A model generated the notes under the pieces. It saw only the letters and a list, made by a program, of their open reading frames with translations, was not told the DNA's origin and searched no databases. 64,000 nt of DNA from Pseudo-nitzschia pungens (taxonomy: Eukaryota; Bacillariophyta; Bacillariophyceae; Bacillariales; Bacillariaceae), in assembly GCA_037355855.1 (NCBI GenBank), contig CM074761.1:5103346-5167345 (forward strand), read 5' to 3'. Of this stretch, positions 42,806 through 53,404 are shown piece by piece; the stretch's first letter is position 1, and every line of letters begins with the position of its first letter. A program made the translations under genes and the position numbers.

Positions 42806-45800
42806 TCAATCAGAAATTTCATCCTGGTAGTCTTCAAAGTCATTGTCGTCGTCGAAATTATCGATGTCATTGATGCACGAATCGCATATCCAATGGTCAA
42901 GTTTGACATCAAGACTCATTTTTGGATCGCAACAGTCATGGTGCTGTACATTCGGACATAATTCACAGCACAACAAAGTTCCCCCATCGTCACAATGGTA
43001 GCATTCCTCGTTGTTCGCCCCGTCAAAGGGTTCGTAGCCTAGTGACATGGCACGTTTCCAGTATTTTTTCATTCTCAATTGTTGAGTGGCGTTTGCATCG
43101 TCAGGCTGAGACTGTCTAGGAGTCTCTCTCAATAACCCGGATATCCGATCGGATAATGCGGCATCCAGTACATAGATGTGCAAGTACAATGTAGATACAT
43201 TCATCTGCGTCATCAGTGTATATGGTGTAGACCAACCGCCACAGCGGTGACTCCACCAAGGAGGTAATTTCGATCGCCGAATGGAGGCAATCAAAACAAC
43301 GAGAGCTTGTGCTAGCATCTGCGTCGAATTTGATTCTCTGACAAAAGTCTTCCAAATTCTGTAATTCACATCACTGTTAAAGACCCGATTGGAATTGAGC
43401 GGGTCTACGTCCTTGTTCCTGTAATCTGTATCTATCTGTATCGACTCAGGTATCAGCCTCGCTATTTTAAGCAGCAGCTTCTTTCCTTCACCGAGCAGGC
43501 CCGGTATCTCTTCATCAGAACATGATTGCTTGTTATCCAGTGTTTTTGCACTGATCAACTCACAACCCACAGTTTGCAACAATGTGGTTTCTGGAAGATT
43601 GCTTTCGCCTTTTCTGGTCGTGCATTCCAAATATCTTTCGAAAGGCAGCGAACACAAAGAGCAATTACAACTTCCCTTTCTAGGTGCGACCAGAGTTTTT
43701 GAACCTGTACATTTTTCTTCGCAAGAGTATGTGTATGTTGTTTGATCACAGTCTAACTGTATTTTGTCGACCAAACTCCAGTCACGTGTGATCCCTTTTT
43801 GTCCCATCGAAGAATGTCGATCGAAAATACGCTGATTGTCCGACACTAAGTTCGGTGATGGATCCTGATCCTTTTCTTCCTGTTCGTTCGACGACCTTTG
43901 CTGTGAACGATGGTACCGATCGTCCTCCTGGTCCTCGGGTACAATCGCGTTTCTTCTTAGCAGTGTCCGCTGACTTTCCTCGTGATATTCATCAGGGAGT
44001 TTAAATTGCGACCGAAGCTTCGCAATAACCCTAGACTCTTCGCTGTCTTGTTCGATGTCTACTATCCACACTACATCCGATTCTGATTCATGTATCTTGG
44101 AATTTTCAAAATATCCTGTCCCCGATAGGTAGTATGCCTCTATTTCGACCTTGTATTGAGTTGCCTCATTGCGAGTATCTGGTGCTACGTATCTCTTGAC
44201 GAATCCAACTAGAAGGGCATCATGACTAATCGAGCCTTCGCTTGAGGTTTGCACAAATGTGTAAACTGCTTTTCCTGTCCACTGACTCGGTGGAACATCG
44301 CAGAGATATAAATACTGTATTGGCTCCCCAACCGCATCATCACCTCCACCACGGATACGCTGCGTAGGGTGGTTTTGAACAGTAGTTGTTGAATACGGAA
44401 GATGAGAGTGCTCTGAATTTCTATTTCCCATTTGCTCGCTTGTCTCGTTCGTGTATATGGCTAAGGAAGGATCACCCGAGAATTGACGAAGCATATTTCC
44501 CTCATGACGTTCTTCATATGTTAGATTGATAACGGTAGGGTGATTTCCATTATTTGTTTCTTGTGGGAGAGGCCCAGAGTCATTTGGTCGGCCGTTGACA
44601 GCTTTAGATTGATGAATCCGGGGTTCTCGATTGACAGGCGAGTTTGATGTTGAAGGTCGAACCATTCTCACATGATTTCCATTGGAATGGGGATGTAACT
44701 GCTCCCTCCTCGGATCTTCATAAGTCCCCTGTTGCTGATACCGAGGAAGATATCCGTTATATCCATTTTGGTGAGGCAGCGGCGGACTCTGGTTTTGTAC
44801 TGCGAATTGCCCAGCCCCCGTGCGATGTTGGGTATAAAGTAGCTTTTGATGAGATTCAAAGCTAATCTCAATGACTTTATCTATCGGGAGCGGCCGTACT
44901 GGTTCCCGGTACTCATATTTTTGGCCATTATTTGCCTCCCTGAGAATAATTGGTCCAGTTTCAGGATATTGGCAGCAGTTCATCCGCTGAAAATCCAACT
45001 GTAGTACTTCTTGGTAGCAAAATTTGTAGATGACAGGAATCTTCAAGAATGTTTCTCGAGTCCAGGAAAATACTGTCTTTGCCTCCGAAAGGAGAGTTTT
45101 GGCGTCGTATCTAGGCATCAGAAGGCGTAACCCCAGCTTCCAAGTACCTTCATAAACAGACTCAAGGAAAACAGAGGCTTCCAACGCCGTCAGTATTACT
45201 CCATTTCTCGCGGGGCGGTAGAAATCTGATTTCTGGAGCCGAGGGCGATCACTGTATGTTTCCCTAAGTATCTCCTTCAAGTCTCTCATTTTACGAACAT
45301 GAGCTATTTGCTTATCCGTAAGCATCTGTCCACCAGCGATGATCATCGGTGTGCGTTGTGCGGTCTCCTGAGCACCATTTTGAATGATGTTTGTGCCCGA
45401 CGTTTGATTATGATTTGTCCGATGATTCACGTGTACCGGTACTGGAGGACCAACAAGATTTTTTCGAGAACGTTCTGTCGCGGTTGCTGGCTGAGAAAGG
45501 GGCTTAGAGACTGATATTCGAGGAGGTTCCGACACGGTTGCTGGCCGAGAAGAGGGCTCAGGAACTGATCTTTCAGATCGAATAGACTGAATTTGTACTA
45601 GTGTTGGTCGAGAAATTGAAACCGCCACTGGCGATAGCTTGAGTTTCGCATCCTTAATTGTCGACAGAATGGTTGATATCTCGTTATTGCGGCCCGGACA
45701 CTCCGGCAATCGTATTTTGATGTTTGGCGCCCCTAGAATCGAAGCGACCAAGGCGGAGATGCCAGAAAAATGTGAATAGCGTATTCCGTTGACCGACTCA

Positions 45801-48800
45801 AGAATATCATGCGTTCTTAGACCGACTCGAAAGGCAGGAGATCCGCGTCGTACCCGTCCAACGCGCAAGAAGCGTTCATTTCTCCATCTGACAATTTCGA
45901 ATCCCCAACCAAAACTGTTCGAATCGTTTTCAGATGAATGTTGTTTGGCCAAAATAACGTGTTTTTTCACCTCATGGGATACAAATCGGGGACCGTGAAA
46001 CGGAACAATATTCGGAGGTTCTAGTGTCTTTATCAAATCTCGTTTGCCCTCTTCGTTGTGAAAATATAAATCCGAATAGTAGAGCATATACATCTGTTCC
46101 GAAATATGCGGTATCGTCAAAATCTGACACGAGCTTTTGATTGCGTTGATAGGAACGAGGCCTGGTTGCAAACGCGACAAGCCAAATTCCAGAGCATCCG
46201 TGCCTTCCTCCCGTTGAATTATTTTCCAATTTGACCGATCTTCCTCATTTTCGCCTTCCGTTATCCGATCTTCACAAGTTTGGGAAGACGAAAGTTCTCT
46301 CAGTACTGCAGCGGATGCGTTACCTTTCAGAAGAGTATCGATAAGATCGTTCAGTATCTTGACAGCCCCTTCTCTGGATTTTGAAGAGTGAGAATCCATC
46401 ACTATTTCAGACTCGCTCGGACTCTCGAAAGGCAAACAATGATGCGAAAAAGGAACCGATGATTTGAAAACATGTTGAATGATTGCATCATCAATCGCGA
46501 GGCGTATTTCGTTGCTTTCTTCCAGTTTGCCCTTCAGTGCAGTGGGGGAGTATCTTGCAATGCCTTCAAAGTTCAGAACATCCAGTGACGTCCAGGAAAA
46601 TCCAGAACGAACGGCATTTTCGTTGTCGTTTCTTACTTTGCAACGTTCGAGCAGAAATAGTTGTTGGCGCGAACTCACGACCGGGATCAAGTGATAAACA
46701 CCGTCATTCTCTCCGAATTGGTCGTGGTGATCTTTTTGCCGGCCTTTTAGAACTTCGTCTTGGTATTCCGATGGCAGGTAAGAAGCAACAATGAATTCGA
46801 TGGGTCGACTCTCACTATCGATTGGAACGACCTTAGAAACGCAATCCACCAAAGGATCACTCGGAAGAACCAAAAACGACGTCCCGACCAGCGATGCGTG
46901 CATAGAGTATTCCTCCATGGCGCTTCTGGTCCTTTCTGCTTCTGCTTCATCAATGAATTTGACCCGTTCGTCCCGATTGGCGTAGTCGACACAGTCCCGA
47001 TTCTCGCAGGTCGTCGTGTCGTCCGCGGGTCGAGAAAAGCACACCGAGCAACTCGGTTTCATCCAAGGAGCTCTGCAGTATCGGAAAATATCCGGGGGAC
47101 CCGCCATCCGGTGGAACGAACTCGATTTCACGGTCGCAGCCACGCACCAAGAGCCAAACGACAGGACGAAATGGCGGAGGAGAGCGTCGCGATTGCGGTG
47201 GATCCCACCGGCGATCGGGAACGCAGCGTTCATCAGGTTCTTCATCGCGGCACACAACAGCGCCATGGGTTGCCTCCGAAGCGATTCGGTCGCCCACGAC
47301 AGTCGCCGGCGGGTCGGATCGGCGCTCGGAGGAGCCAGGAACGAATCGGTAGCGTCGTCGCGCGAGTCGTCACCACCGGACTCGATCCTCATGATGTGCG
47401 TCATGATCGCATCGAGCCTCCGCAAGCAGACATGGTCCGCTACCGATTCTCCTCCTCCCCCCTCCCGAATTTCTTCCCGGAACGGCTCGGAATAGGATTC
47501 CATGCCCAGGCGTCGAATCACCGCCCTGCAATGCGCCGCTTCCGAGAAGACGGATTCGGATTCATCGCGCGCCGCCGCATTCGGTTTCGAACACTTTCCG
47601 CAGTACCAGAGTTCCGCTCCGCGAATGCTCGAAAGGACGTTCAGGGCCGTCCGGTTCTCCTCTTTGACAGCCGCGTACCAGGTCGCGCCGAGTTCGACCA
47701 CGTTGAGCGGGGGTCTCAGGACGACCAAGTTCATGTCCACGGATTCCGTCAGCAGCGCCACGCGATCTTCGTTGGACAGGGCGGACATGTCCAACGTCTT
47801 CGATCCTCCCTCGCCGCTCGCACCGTGGTACGGGCGAAGGGTGTCGTCGCCGTCGCCGCCGTCGAAGTCGGATGGTTCTCGTTCCACGCCGACGATGATG
47901 TCCCCGACCTCAACGCCCGCTCGGCCCGCGCACAGCCCCTTTTCCACGCACGTCACGAGCCATCCCTTTCGGGCGATCCTCGCCGGGACCACCGCGTCGC
48001 GGATTCCGCCGACCCTTTCTTCCACGGGCGCGAGCTCCAGCACCGACAGGGCGTCCGACTCGACGGCGTCGAAAAACTCGACGCACTCCTCCGTGTTGTA
48101 GTAGGAGAGGCCCAGCTTCTCGAGACCCCCGTCGCCGTCCTTCTCCCGGTGGATGCGCAGGGTTTTCGTCGGCCATTCGGTCTCCTCCACGAGGAAATCG
48201 GGTCGCTTCGGGCGGTCCGGGTGTTTCAGCGCAAACATTTCGCGGAGCGGCGGAAAGGATCGGACGAGGTCGGTCAGGTTGCGGACGGTCGGGCGGGAAT
48301 CGCACCCGGAAGACACCGCGCAATCCTCGTGAAAGACTCGTTCGCAGTTGAAACACGTTCGGAGCGCGTTGCTGCCGCCGCCGTCGTCGTCGGATCCGGG
48401 CCGCTTGCACACGGAACAGACCTCCGCCCAGGGCAGGGGCGCGCTCCCCAGGAGATCCGCGAGATCCGATTCGTTTGTGATGCGGGCGGATGTAGATGTA
48501 GATGTAGATGCCGATGCCCCCCCCGCGTTCGAAGAAGGGTCCACCAGCCGGGAGGCCATGCGCAGGACATCGTCCCGGCTCGATGCGCCGAACGGCTCGG
48601 GAGAAAACTCGCCGAACAACCGCCCCAGGTCTTCGATCGCCTCGCTTATCGGAGACCGCTCCGCGTCGGGAACCACCGACCGCAGGGTTTCCAGCAACAC
48701 GGATACCTGCGACTCGCAGGTGATGATCGGGGTGGCGGCGGCGCCGCCGCCGCCGTCGTATCGGCCCCGGATCGACAACCGCCGGTCGATCCGCGAGAGA

Positions 48801-51097
48801 CTCCGGTCTTCCGGATGAAAGACGTCGGTGGAAATCTTCCGCAACCCCTCCTTCAGCGCGGGCAGCACGCTTTCCGCGTCCCCCGCCGACCACCTCTCTC
48901 CGTTCGCGTCTCCGTCCGCGTCCGCCAGGCAGCCAATGTCCAGCGGCGACAAATCCCGGTTTCGTTTCGACAGCAGAATCATCGACACCGCTTTTCGATT
49001 CCTCCGGGCGAACCATCGGAGCAGGTAGGATTGGCAAGCTCGATAGAGTTCCAGCGACTTCCGCCGCCGATTGGTTCGTTCCCGTGTTCCGTCGTCGTCA
49101 TTGTCGTCGTCGTGCTCTTCGTCGCCGCCTCCGCGGACTTTTTTGCTCGGATCGCTGCCGTTCGGAATCCCACCGTTTCGGGGTCGCTTGCGTCCGCAGT
49201 TTGTTTGTTGCCGTTCTTGCTCTTGTTCTCGTTCTTGCTGCCGCTGCTGTCGTCTCCGCAGCGGAGCGGACAAAATGCGCGTCTTGACGTGGCGGTAGGT
49301 GAACATGGCTTGGTTCACCACCGCCCACTCCACCAACTGGTCGACGAGTTCGCTGACTTCGCTCATCTGGATCCGGATGTGCAGGGGGTTTCCCTCCAGC
49401 GTCGCCTCGAATCGTCGTCGCCGTCGTCGTTTTCGTTTTTTGTCGTTGTTCTTGTTGTGGCGCCCCCGATCCCCTGCTTCGTCTGGTTCACCGCCGCCGC
49501 CACCCATTGGAGCGGGAGCGGCAGGAGCAGGAGCGGTGCTAGCAGTGTCTTGCCGACGGTTCCCCAAACACCCCGTATTCCCCGGATCGATTCGAGCAGC
49601 AGCAGCAGCAGCGGCAGCAGCGCTATTAATGTTTGGGTTTGGCCCGTCCTCCGTCGAGTCACGGGACGCGCTTTGCGCTCGCCGTTCGGTTTCGTTTTCG
49701 TTTTCGGCTTCGTCGCCCTCGTTCCGGTTCCGCTCCACCCGGAACAGCAGGGTCAGCTGCCGCCGGGCCTGCGTGTTGCGCCGCGCCCGCATCCAGAGGG
49801 GGACGAAATCCGCGACCGGAGCGAACGAGTACTGCGGGTAGTGCGACGGATTCCGGCCCCTGTGCTTGCTCAGATCGTGCACGCACAGCGGGCTCTTGAG
49901 GCACCGGATCGCCGCCGATTCCCTCGGATTCTTCGCGGCGCCCGCTGGCGCGGTGTTGTTGGTATTGGTATTGTTGTTGCTGGAGTTGGAGGAGCTGGTG
50001 GTGCCGTTTTTGTTGCCGCTATTGTGATTGGTGTTGTTGTCGCGTTCCCCGTCGTCCATTGCCAATTCCTCGTCGCCAATCAGGGATGCGATTCTGGCGA
50101 GTCCGGCATAGGCTTCCCACGTGTGCTTGTTGGGAGGAAGCGCCAGAGAACAGCATTCTTTCAACCCCTTTGTTCTGTGAAAAACGGTGCCCGCTGTTTC
50201 TTCTCGCGACGCGGTAGCGGTAGCGGTATCATTGGTATTGGTATTGGTATTGGTATTGGGATTCGTATTCGCATCCGCATCCGCATCCGCATCCGCATCC
50301 GCATCCGCATCCGCATCCGCATCCAGATCGATCGGCGGGAGCAGGTTCGCAAAGTAGCCGGAGCACGGCAGGTTCAGCAGCGGCGAGAAGCAGCAGTGCT
50401 TGGTCTTGTTCTTGGAAGCGTCCGGGACCCACCGCGTCGGAAACACCAAATGGTCCTGCGCCACGAGCTTGCAGAGCCAGACCTGGCAGCGCCCCAGGAC
50501 CGCCAGAACGAGCCTCGCGCGCTCCGGAACGCCCCTTTCGATTTGCTCGGTCAGGCGTTCGAGCTCCCGGGTTTTCCGATCCACGATCGCGCGGGTGAGG
50601 GCCTCGAGCCCCTCCCCGTTGCGCTCGTACTGCTCGGCCACAAAGACGTCCATTTCCAGAGCCGAGGATCGATCCAGCAATTTCCCGAGTTTCAGCGCGG
50701 CGTCGAGGTCCTCCGGGGTGATCTCTCCCAAAACACCGGAGCCGGAGCCGGCTCGTTCTCGTTCGTTGGACGATTCGTTTCGATGGGTCCCGCCGTTGTC
50801 GTTGCTATTGTTGTTGTTGCTATTGTCGTTTTTGTTGTTGTTGTTGTTGTTTTTGTTTTTGTTTTTGCTATTGCCGTTGCCATTGCCACTGCCACTCCCC
50901 CCGTTTTCCGCCGGGGACGGCAACAGAAACCGCGACCCGAATTGGTTCAAAAAGTTGGCGACCTCCGTCAATGGGTCCCGCGTTGTTGTTTCTTGTTGTT
51001 GCTGCTGGTTCGCTCGCACGATTCTCGCCGGGTGGTGGTTGCCACCATCCACGGGAGCTGCCGCTGCTGCTGCTGCTGCTGCATTCCTCCCGTTCAT
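42806..51097 (-). CDS. Giant PHD-finger and PDZ-domain protein
   Basis: One uninterrupted frame of 2763 aa from ATG 51097. An upstream TTG extension to 51289 was not used because MNGRN is the first ATG. N-terminal ~450 residues are Asn/Ala/Asp-rich with DADADA and NTNTNT tracts. Zinc clusters: CSVCKRPG...CFNCERVFHEDCAVSSGC (PHD-like, about residues 890-935), WYCGKC (about 1162), CSVCFSRP...CENRDC (about 1350-1377) and a clear C-terminal PHD ECYHCDDGGTLLCCELCPN...CCDP...WICDSC (about 2697-2745), whose Cys4-His-Cys3 spacing is complete. Two PDZ-like stretches: GWLVTCVEKGLCAGRAGVEVGDIIVGVE (about 1043-1070) and RVGRVRRGSPAFRVGLRTHDI (about 1740-1760). PPWWSHRCGGW (about 2590) is a motif I associate with large chromatin readers. 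Probably nuclear and histone-reading; the PDZ function is open. Base composition changes sharply near 47.0 kb. Confidence 0.85.
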   Translation of the reverse strand: MNGRNAAAAAAAAAPVDGGNHHPARIVRANQQQQQETTTRDPLTEVANFLNQFGSRFLLPSPAENGGSGSGNGNGNSKNKNKNNNNNNKNDNSNNNNSNDNGGTHRNESSNERERAGSGSGVLGEITPEDLDAALKLGKLLDRSSALEMDVFVAEQYERNGEGLEALTRAIVDRKTRELERLTEQIERGVPERARLVLAVLGRCQVWLCKLVAQDHLVFPTRWVPDASKNKTKHCCFSPLLNLPCSGYFANLLPPIDLDADADADADADADADADANTNPNTNTNTNTNDTATATASREETAGTVFHRTKGLKECCSLALPPNKHTWEAYAGLARIASLIGDEELAMDDGERDNNTNHNSGNKNGTTSSSNSSNNNTNTNNTAPAGAAKNPRESAAIRCLKSPLCVHDLSKHRGRNPSHYPQYSFAPVADFVPLWMRARRNTQARRQLTLLFRVERNRNEGDEAENENETERRAQSASRDSTEDGPNPNINSAAAAAAAAARIDPGNTGCLGNRRQDTASTAPAPAAPAPMGGGGGEPDEAGDRGRHNKNNDKKRKRRRRRRFEATLEGNPLHIRIQMSEVSELVDQLVEWAVVNQAMFTYRHVKTRILSAPLRRRQQRQQEREQEQERQQTNCGRKRPRNGGIPNGSDPSKKVRGGGDEEHDDDNDDDGTRERTNRRRKSLELYRACQSYLLRWFARRNRKAVSMILLSKRNRDLSPLDIGCLADADGDANGERWSAGDAESVLPALKEGLRKISTDVFHPEDRSLSRIDRRLSIRGRYDGGGGAAATPIITCESQVSVLLETLRSVVPDAERSPISEAIEDLGRLFGEFSPEPFGASSRDDVLRMASRLVDPSSNAGGASASTSTSTSARITNESDLADLLGSAPLPWAEVCSVCKRPGSDDDGGGSNALRTCFNCERVFHEDCAVSSGCDSRPTVRNLTDLVRSFPPLREMFALKHPDRPKRPDFLVEETEWPTKTLRIHREKDGDGGLEKLGLSYYNTEECVEFFDAVESDALSVLELAPVEERVGGIRDAVVPARIARKGWLVTCVEKGLCAGRAGVEVGDIIVGVEREPSDFDGGDGDDTLRPYHGASGEGGSKTLDMSALSNEDRVALLTESVDMNLVVLRPPLNVVELGATWYAAVKEENRTALNVLSSIRGAELWYCGKCSKPNAAARDESESVFSEAAHCRAVIRRLGMESYSEPFREEIREGGGGESVADHVCLRRLDAIMTHIMRIESGGDDSRDDATDSFLAPPSADPTRRRLSWATESLRRQPMALLCAAMKNLMNAAFPIAGGIHRNRDALLRHFVLSFGSWCVAATVKSSSFHRMAGPPDIFRYCRAPWMKPSCSVCFSRPADDTTTCENRDCVDYANRDERVKFIDEAEAERTRSAMEEYSMHASLVGTSFLVLPSDPLVDCVSKVVPIDSESRPIEFIVASYLPSEYQDEVLKGRQKDHHDQFGENDGVYHLIPVVSSRQQLFLLERCKVRNDNENAVRSGFSWTSLDVLNFEGIARYSPTALKGKLEESNEIRLAIDDAIIQHVFKSSVPFSHHCLPFESPSESEIVMDSHSSKSREGAVKILNDLIDTLLKGNASAAVLRELSSSQTCEDRITEGENEEDRSNWKIIQREEGTDALEFGLSRLQPGLVPINAIKSSCQILTIPHISEQMYMLYYSDLYFHNEEGKRDLIKTLEPPNIVPFHGPRFVSHEVKKHVILAKQHSSENDSNSFGWGFEIVRWRNERFLRVGRVRRGSPAFRVGLRTHDILESVNGIRYSHFSGISALVASILGAPNIKIRLPECPGRNNEISTILSTIKDAKLKLSPVAVSISRPTLVQIQSIRSERSVPEPSSRPATVSEPPRISVSKPLSQPATATERSRKNLVGPPVPVHVNHRTNHNQTSGTNIIQNGAQETAQRTPMIIAGGQMLTDKQIAHVRKMRDLKEILRETYSDRPRLQKSDFYRPARNGVILTALEASVFLESVYEGTWKLGLRLLMPRYDAKTLLSEAKTVFSWTRETFLKIPVIYKFCYQEVLQLDFQRMNCCQYPETGPIILREANNGQKYEYREPVRPLPIDKVIEISFESHQKLLYTQHRTGAGQFAVQNQSPPLPHQNGYNGYLPRYQQQGTYEDPRREQLHPHSNGNHVRMVRPSTSNSPVNREPRIHQSKAVNGRPNDSGPLPQETNNGNHPTVINLTYEERHEGNMLRQFSGDPSLAIYTNETSEQMGNRNSEHSHLPYSTTTVQNHPTQRIRGGGDDAVGEPIQYLYLCDVPPSQWTGKAVYTFVQTSSEGSISHDALLVGFVKRYVAPDTRNEATQYKVEIEAYYLSGTGYFENSKIHESESDVVWIVDIEQDSEESRVIAKLRSQFKLPDEYHEESQRTLLRRNAIVPEDQEDDRYHRSQQRSSNEQEEKDQDPSPNLVSDNQRIFDRHSSMGQKGITRDWSLVDKIQLDCDQTTYTYSCEEKCTGSKTLVAPRKGSCNCSLCSLPFERYLECTTRKGESNLPETTLLQTVGCELISAKTLDNKQSCSDEEIPGLLGEGKKLLLKIARLIPESIQIDTDYRNKDVDPLNSNRVFNSDVNYRIWKTFVRESNSTQMLAQALVVLIASIRRSKLPPWWSHRCGGWSTPYTLMTQMNVSTLYLHIYVLDAALSDRISGLLRETPRQSQPDDANATQQLRMKKYWKRAMSLGYEPFDGANNEECYHCDDGGTLLCCELCPNVQHHDCCDPKMSLDVKLDHWICDSCINDIDNFDDDNDFEDYQDEISD
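50231..50325. repeat. Compound hexanucleotide microsatellite in the PHD-protein gene
   Basis: (ATTGGT)n runs into (CGCATC)n on the + strand. On the coding strand it encodes alternating Asp-Ala then Asn-Thr dipeptides. In-frame hexamers keep the protein open at any copy number, so length polymorphism is expected. Confidence 0.9.
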
Positions 51098-53404
51098 TTC
51101 TCCTGCATAGTTGGGAAGGAACGCAACGAATAATGCCTTCCTTCGGGTGGAGTTTTGAGTTGGGTTGGGTTGGGTTGGGTTGCGTTGCGTGAGCAGGGGA
51201 TCAACCAAGGAAGAAAACGGTAGGCAGGCAGGCAGGCAGGAAGGACGTTCCGAGTTTGTGCGGTGTTTGGATTTGGTGTTCGCGTGCAAGTCACAGTGGG
51301 AAACAAAGTTCGTTCATAAGAAACAGACCACGGCCACTTGCTGCGTTTCCCGGAGATGGTAAGTTACGGTATCGAACGTTGAAGGTTCAGAATGTTACTA
51401 CTAAAAGTGATCGGTGATATATACGGTATATTAAATATTCTTTCCTTTGACCTTGGGGATGAGAGACATGAAGGATGGACTGACGGATTGAATTCCCCCT
51501 TCTCTGTGCTCGGTATGGACGTGTCCGATCATAAATAATAGTAGTAATGTCAGTGCGGGAACTCAACACTAACCGGGTACAAATTCTGTACCGGTAGAGT
51601 AATTTTTAAACACGTTAGTACTTCGAAAGTAAAACATGAGACGCGAAGTCAAAACAGCCCTGGTCATTCATTGTAAGATTAACTTACCGCACGATAGTAC
51701 CGTACTATTGTTATTATGGGTGGTATTTTGAGAGGTTAATTAACTTACCCGTACAAGTCCGAACATCTCAATCTCAAGTGCTAAAAAAAGGTTACGGTAC
51801 AGATGCGTACGGTAAGTTACCGTAATTACGATTAATAGGACCTACGGTACTGTACCGTACTTCGGTTCCCGCAGTTTGAACGAGTTGATGTTCCGTGCGT
51901 TGAACTTCGAACGGTAAACAACCTCATGTTCAAAATGAAAGAAGTTGCTTTGAACTTGGGCCATACGGTAATTCCTGTAGCCACCAGGGCTACCGTACGG
52001 TGGTCGCGGTGAATTTGACTACCTTACTCCTAGTCTAGTAAGTTACTACGGCACCTTTGAACCACCGTACTACTAAGATTTTACCGGTACTACCGGGAAG
52101 TCCGAACTGAGGATGGTTTCGAGACCGTACCGTAACCTTGTTAGTTCGTATGTTTTTGGTTCATGATTGTTGAAGAGCCTCATTAGTACTACTAGTACCT
52201 TACTTCTTGTTGGATCATGATGATGGAATGAATGAATCGATCATCAGTCGAAGAAATTGAGACCAACCTAACCTTACTAGTGCTTTTCCTTCACTCAAAA
52301 TTAACACGAGCTAGATCTACCTACTAGTATTAGAAAGGTTAGTACTACTACTACTACTACTACTACTAGTACCCAGTACCCTGTCAAAAAACACATCCTC
52401 TCCTCAATTCCGTGACAGTGGTGGTTCTTCTTGTTGTTGTGTCATCGTCGTAGTTCTTCCTCTTCTTCTTGCCAGCACCGCTGCTGCTGCACAGTGCACA
52501 ACAACAACCTTCTTCGTATGGACTTGGCTAATCTCGTATTTCAGAGTTCACATTCCGTGTTTATTCTTGAAAGAGAGAGAGGGAGAGATGCTTGTTCTTC
52601 TTCTTTCTTCTTGTTGTTGTTGAGTCCTCTCTGTCCACATACTACTACCGTACATTAACGGTAGTCCTTTTTCTTGGTGGTGGTGAAACCCATTGCTATT
52701 TTAAAAATTTTGGAATACTCTCTCACTCAATCAATCAAACAAACAAACAAACAAATAGTAGGAACTAGTACTGTAGTGAAATAAGGAGCCTTCAGACAAA
52801 TACTACTACTAATATAATGACATGATGATGTTTGTAGAGGAGTGAGGAACTCCTCACAATGATCTATCTCGTCACACCTTTCTCCTCCTTTTGGACTGTT
52901 ACTAGGAGAGAGAGCGGGAGGAATGGAATTTGTGGAATAGAAGTCCTCTATTAGTACTACTACTAGTAGTAGTAGTAGCTATCGATTGAGATTGATGTTC
53001 AGTTTGTCGTGCCGTCTGCCATCTTTGCAATGCTTGCGGGAACGGCACCAAGTAAGATTTCAAGTACTATTTCGTAGTACTACTTCTAGTAGTACGACAC
53101 AATCCCTTTCGAACAGCATCACATTCCACTTGAATCATGCACAGTACGGTCGATGGATAGCTGATGGGGATTTTGCAGTATTGTTTGTGTCATAGAAAAG
53201 GTTGGAGTATTAGTATTATTCTTATTATTCATAAAAAATAAATACTGTAATGAATGCAATCGAATTCATATTCCATTTTCTTGTTTCAAGTAACTTTTTT
53301 TTTAAAGTGAGAGCGTATTATTAATATCATAATTGTATTGTATGAAATGTTCCAGGTGGTGTGCGAACGTCGTGCAGCGAAACCCGAATCTTGGGGGAGC
53401 AAAA
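51098..53404. other. Long intergenic region saturated with short motifs
   Basis: No gene supported over ~2.3 kb. The part 51640-52200 is dense in GTACCGTAC, TACGGTAAGTTACCGTA and ACTAGTAC words. A TAC trinucleotide run lies at 52343-52367. CT/TTG-rich microsatellites occupy 52425-52620, and AAAC repeats occur near 52735-52755. A GGGTTGGGTTGGGTTGGGTTGC run occurs at about 51160-51181 in the 5' flank of the PHD gene. Confidence 0.6.
52343..52367. repeat. TAC trinucleotide microsatellite
   Basis: About eight uninterrupted TAC units followed by TAGTAC. It merges with the local GTAC-word background and could be a source of that motif family by slippage. Confidence 0.85.

Noticed and set aside
46760..51133. 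1457-codon open frame on the + strand
   Set aside because: It lies antisense to the GC-rich half of the PHD-PDZ gene; composition is Arg/Pro-rich low-complexity and it contains no domain. The minus strand has zinc-finger and PDZ motifs.
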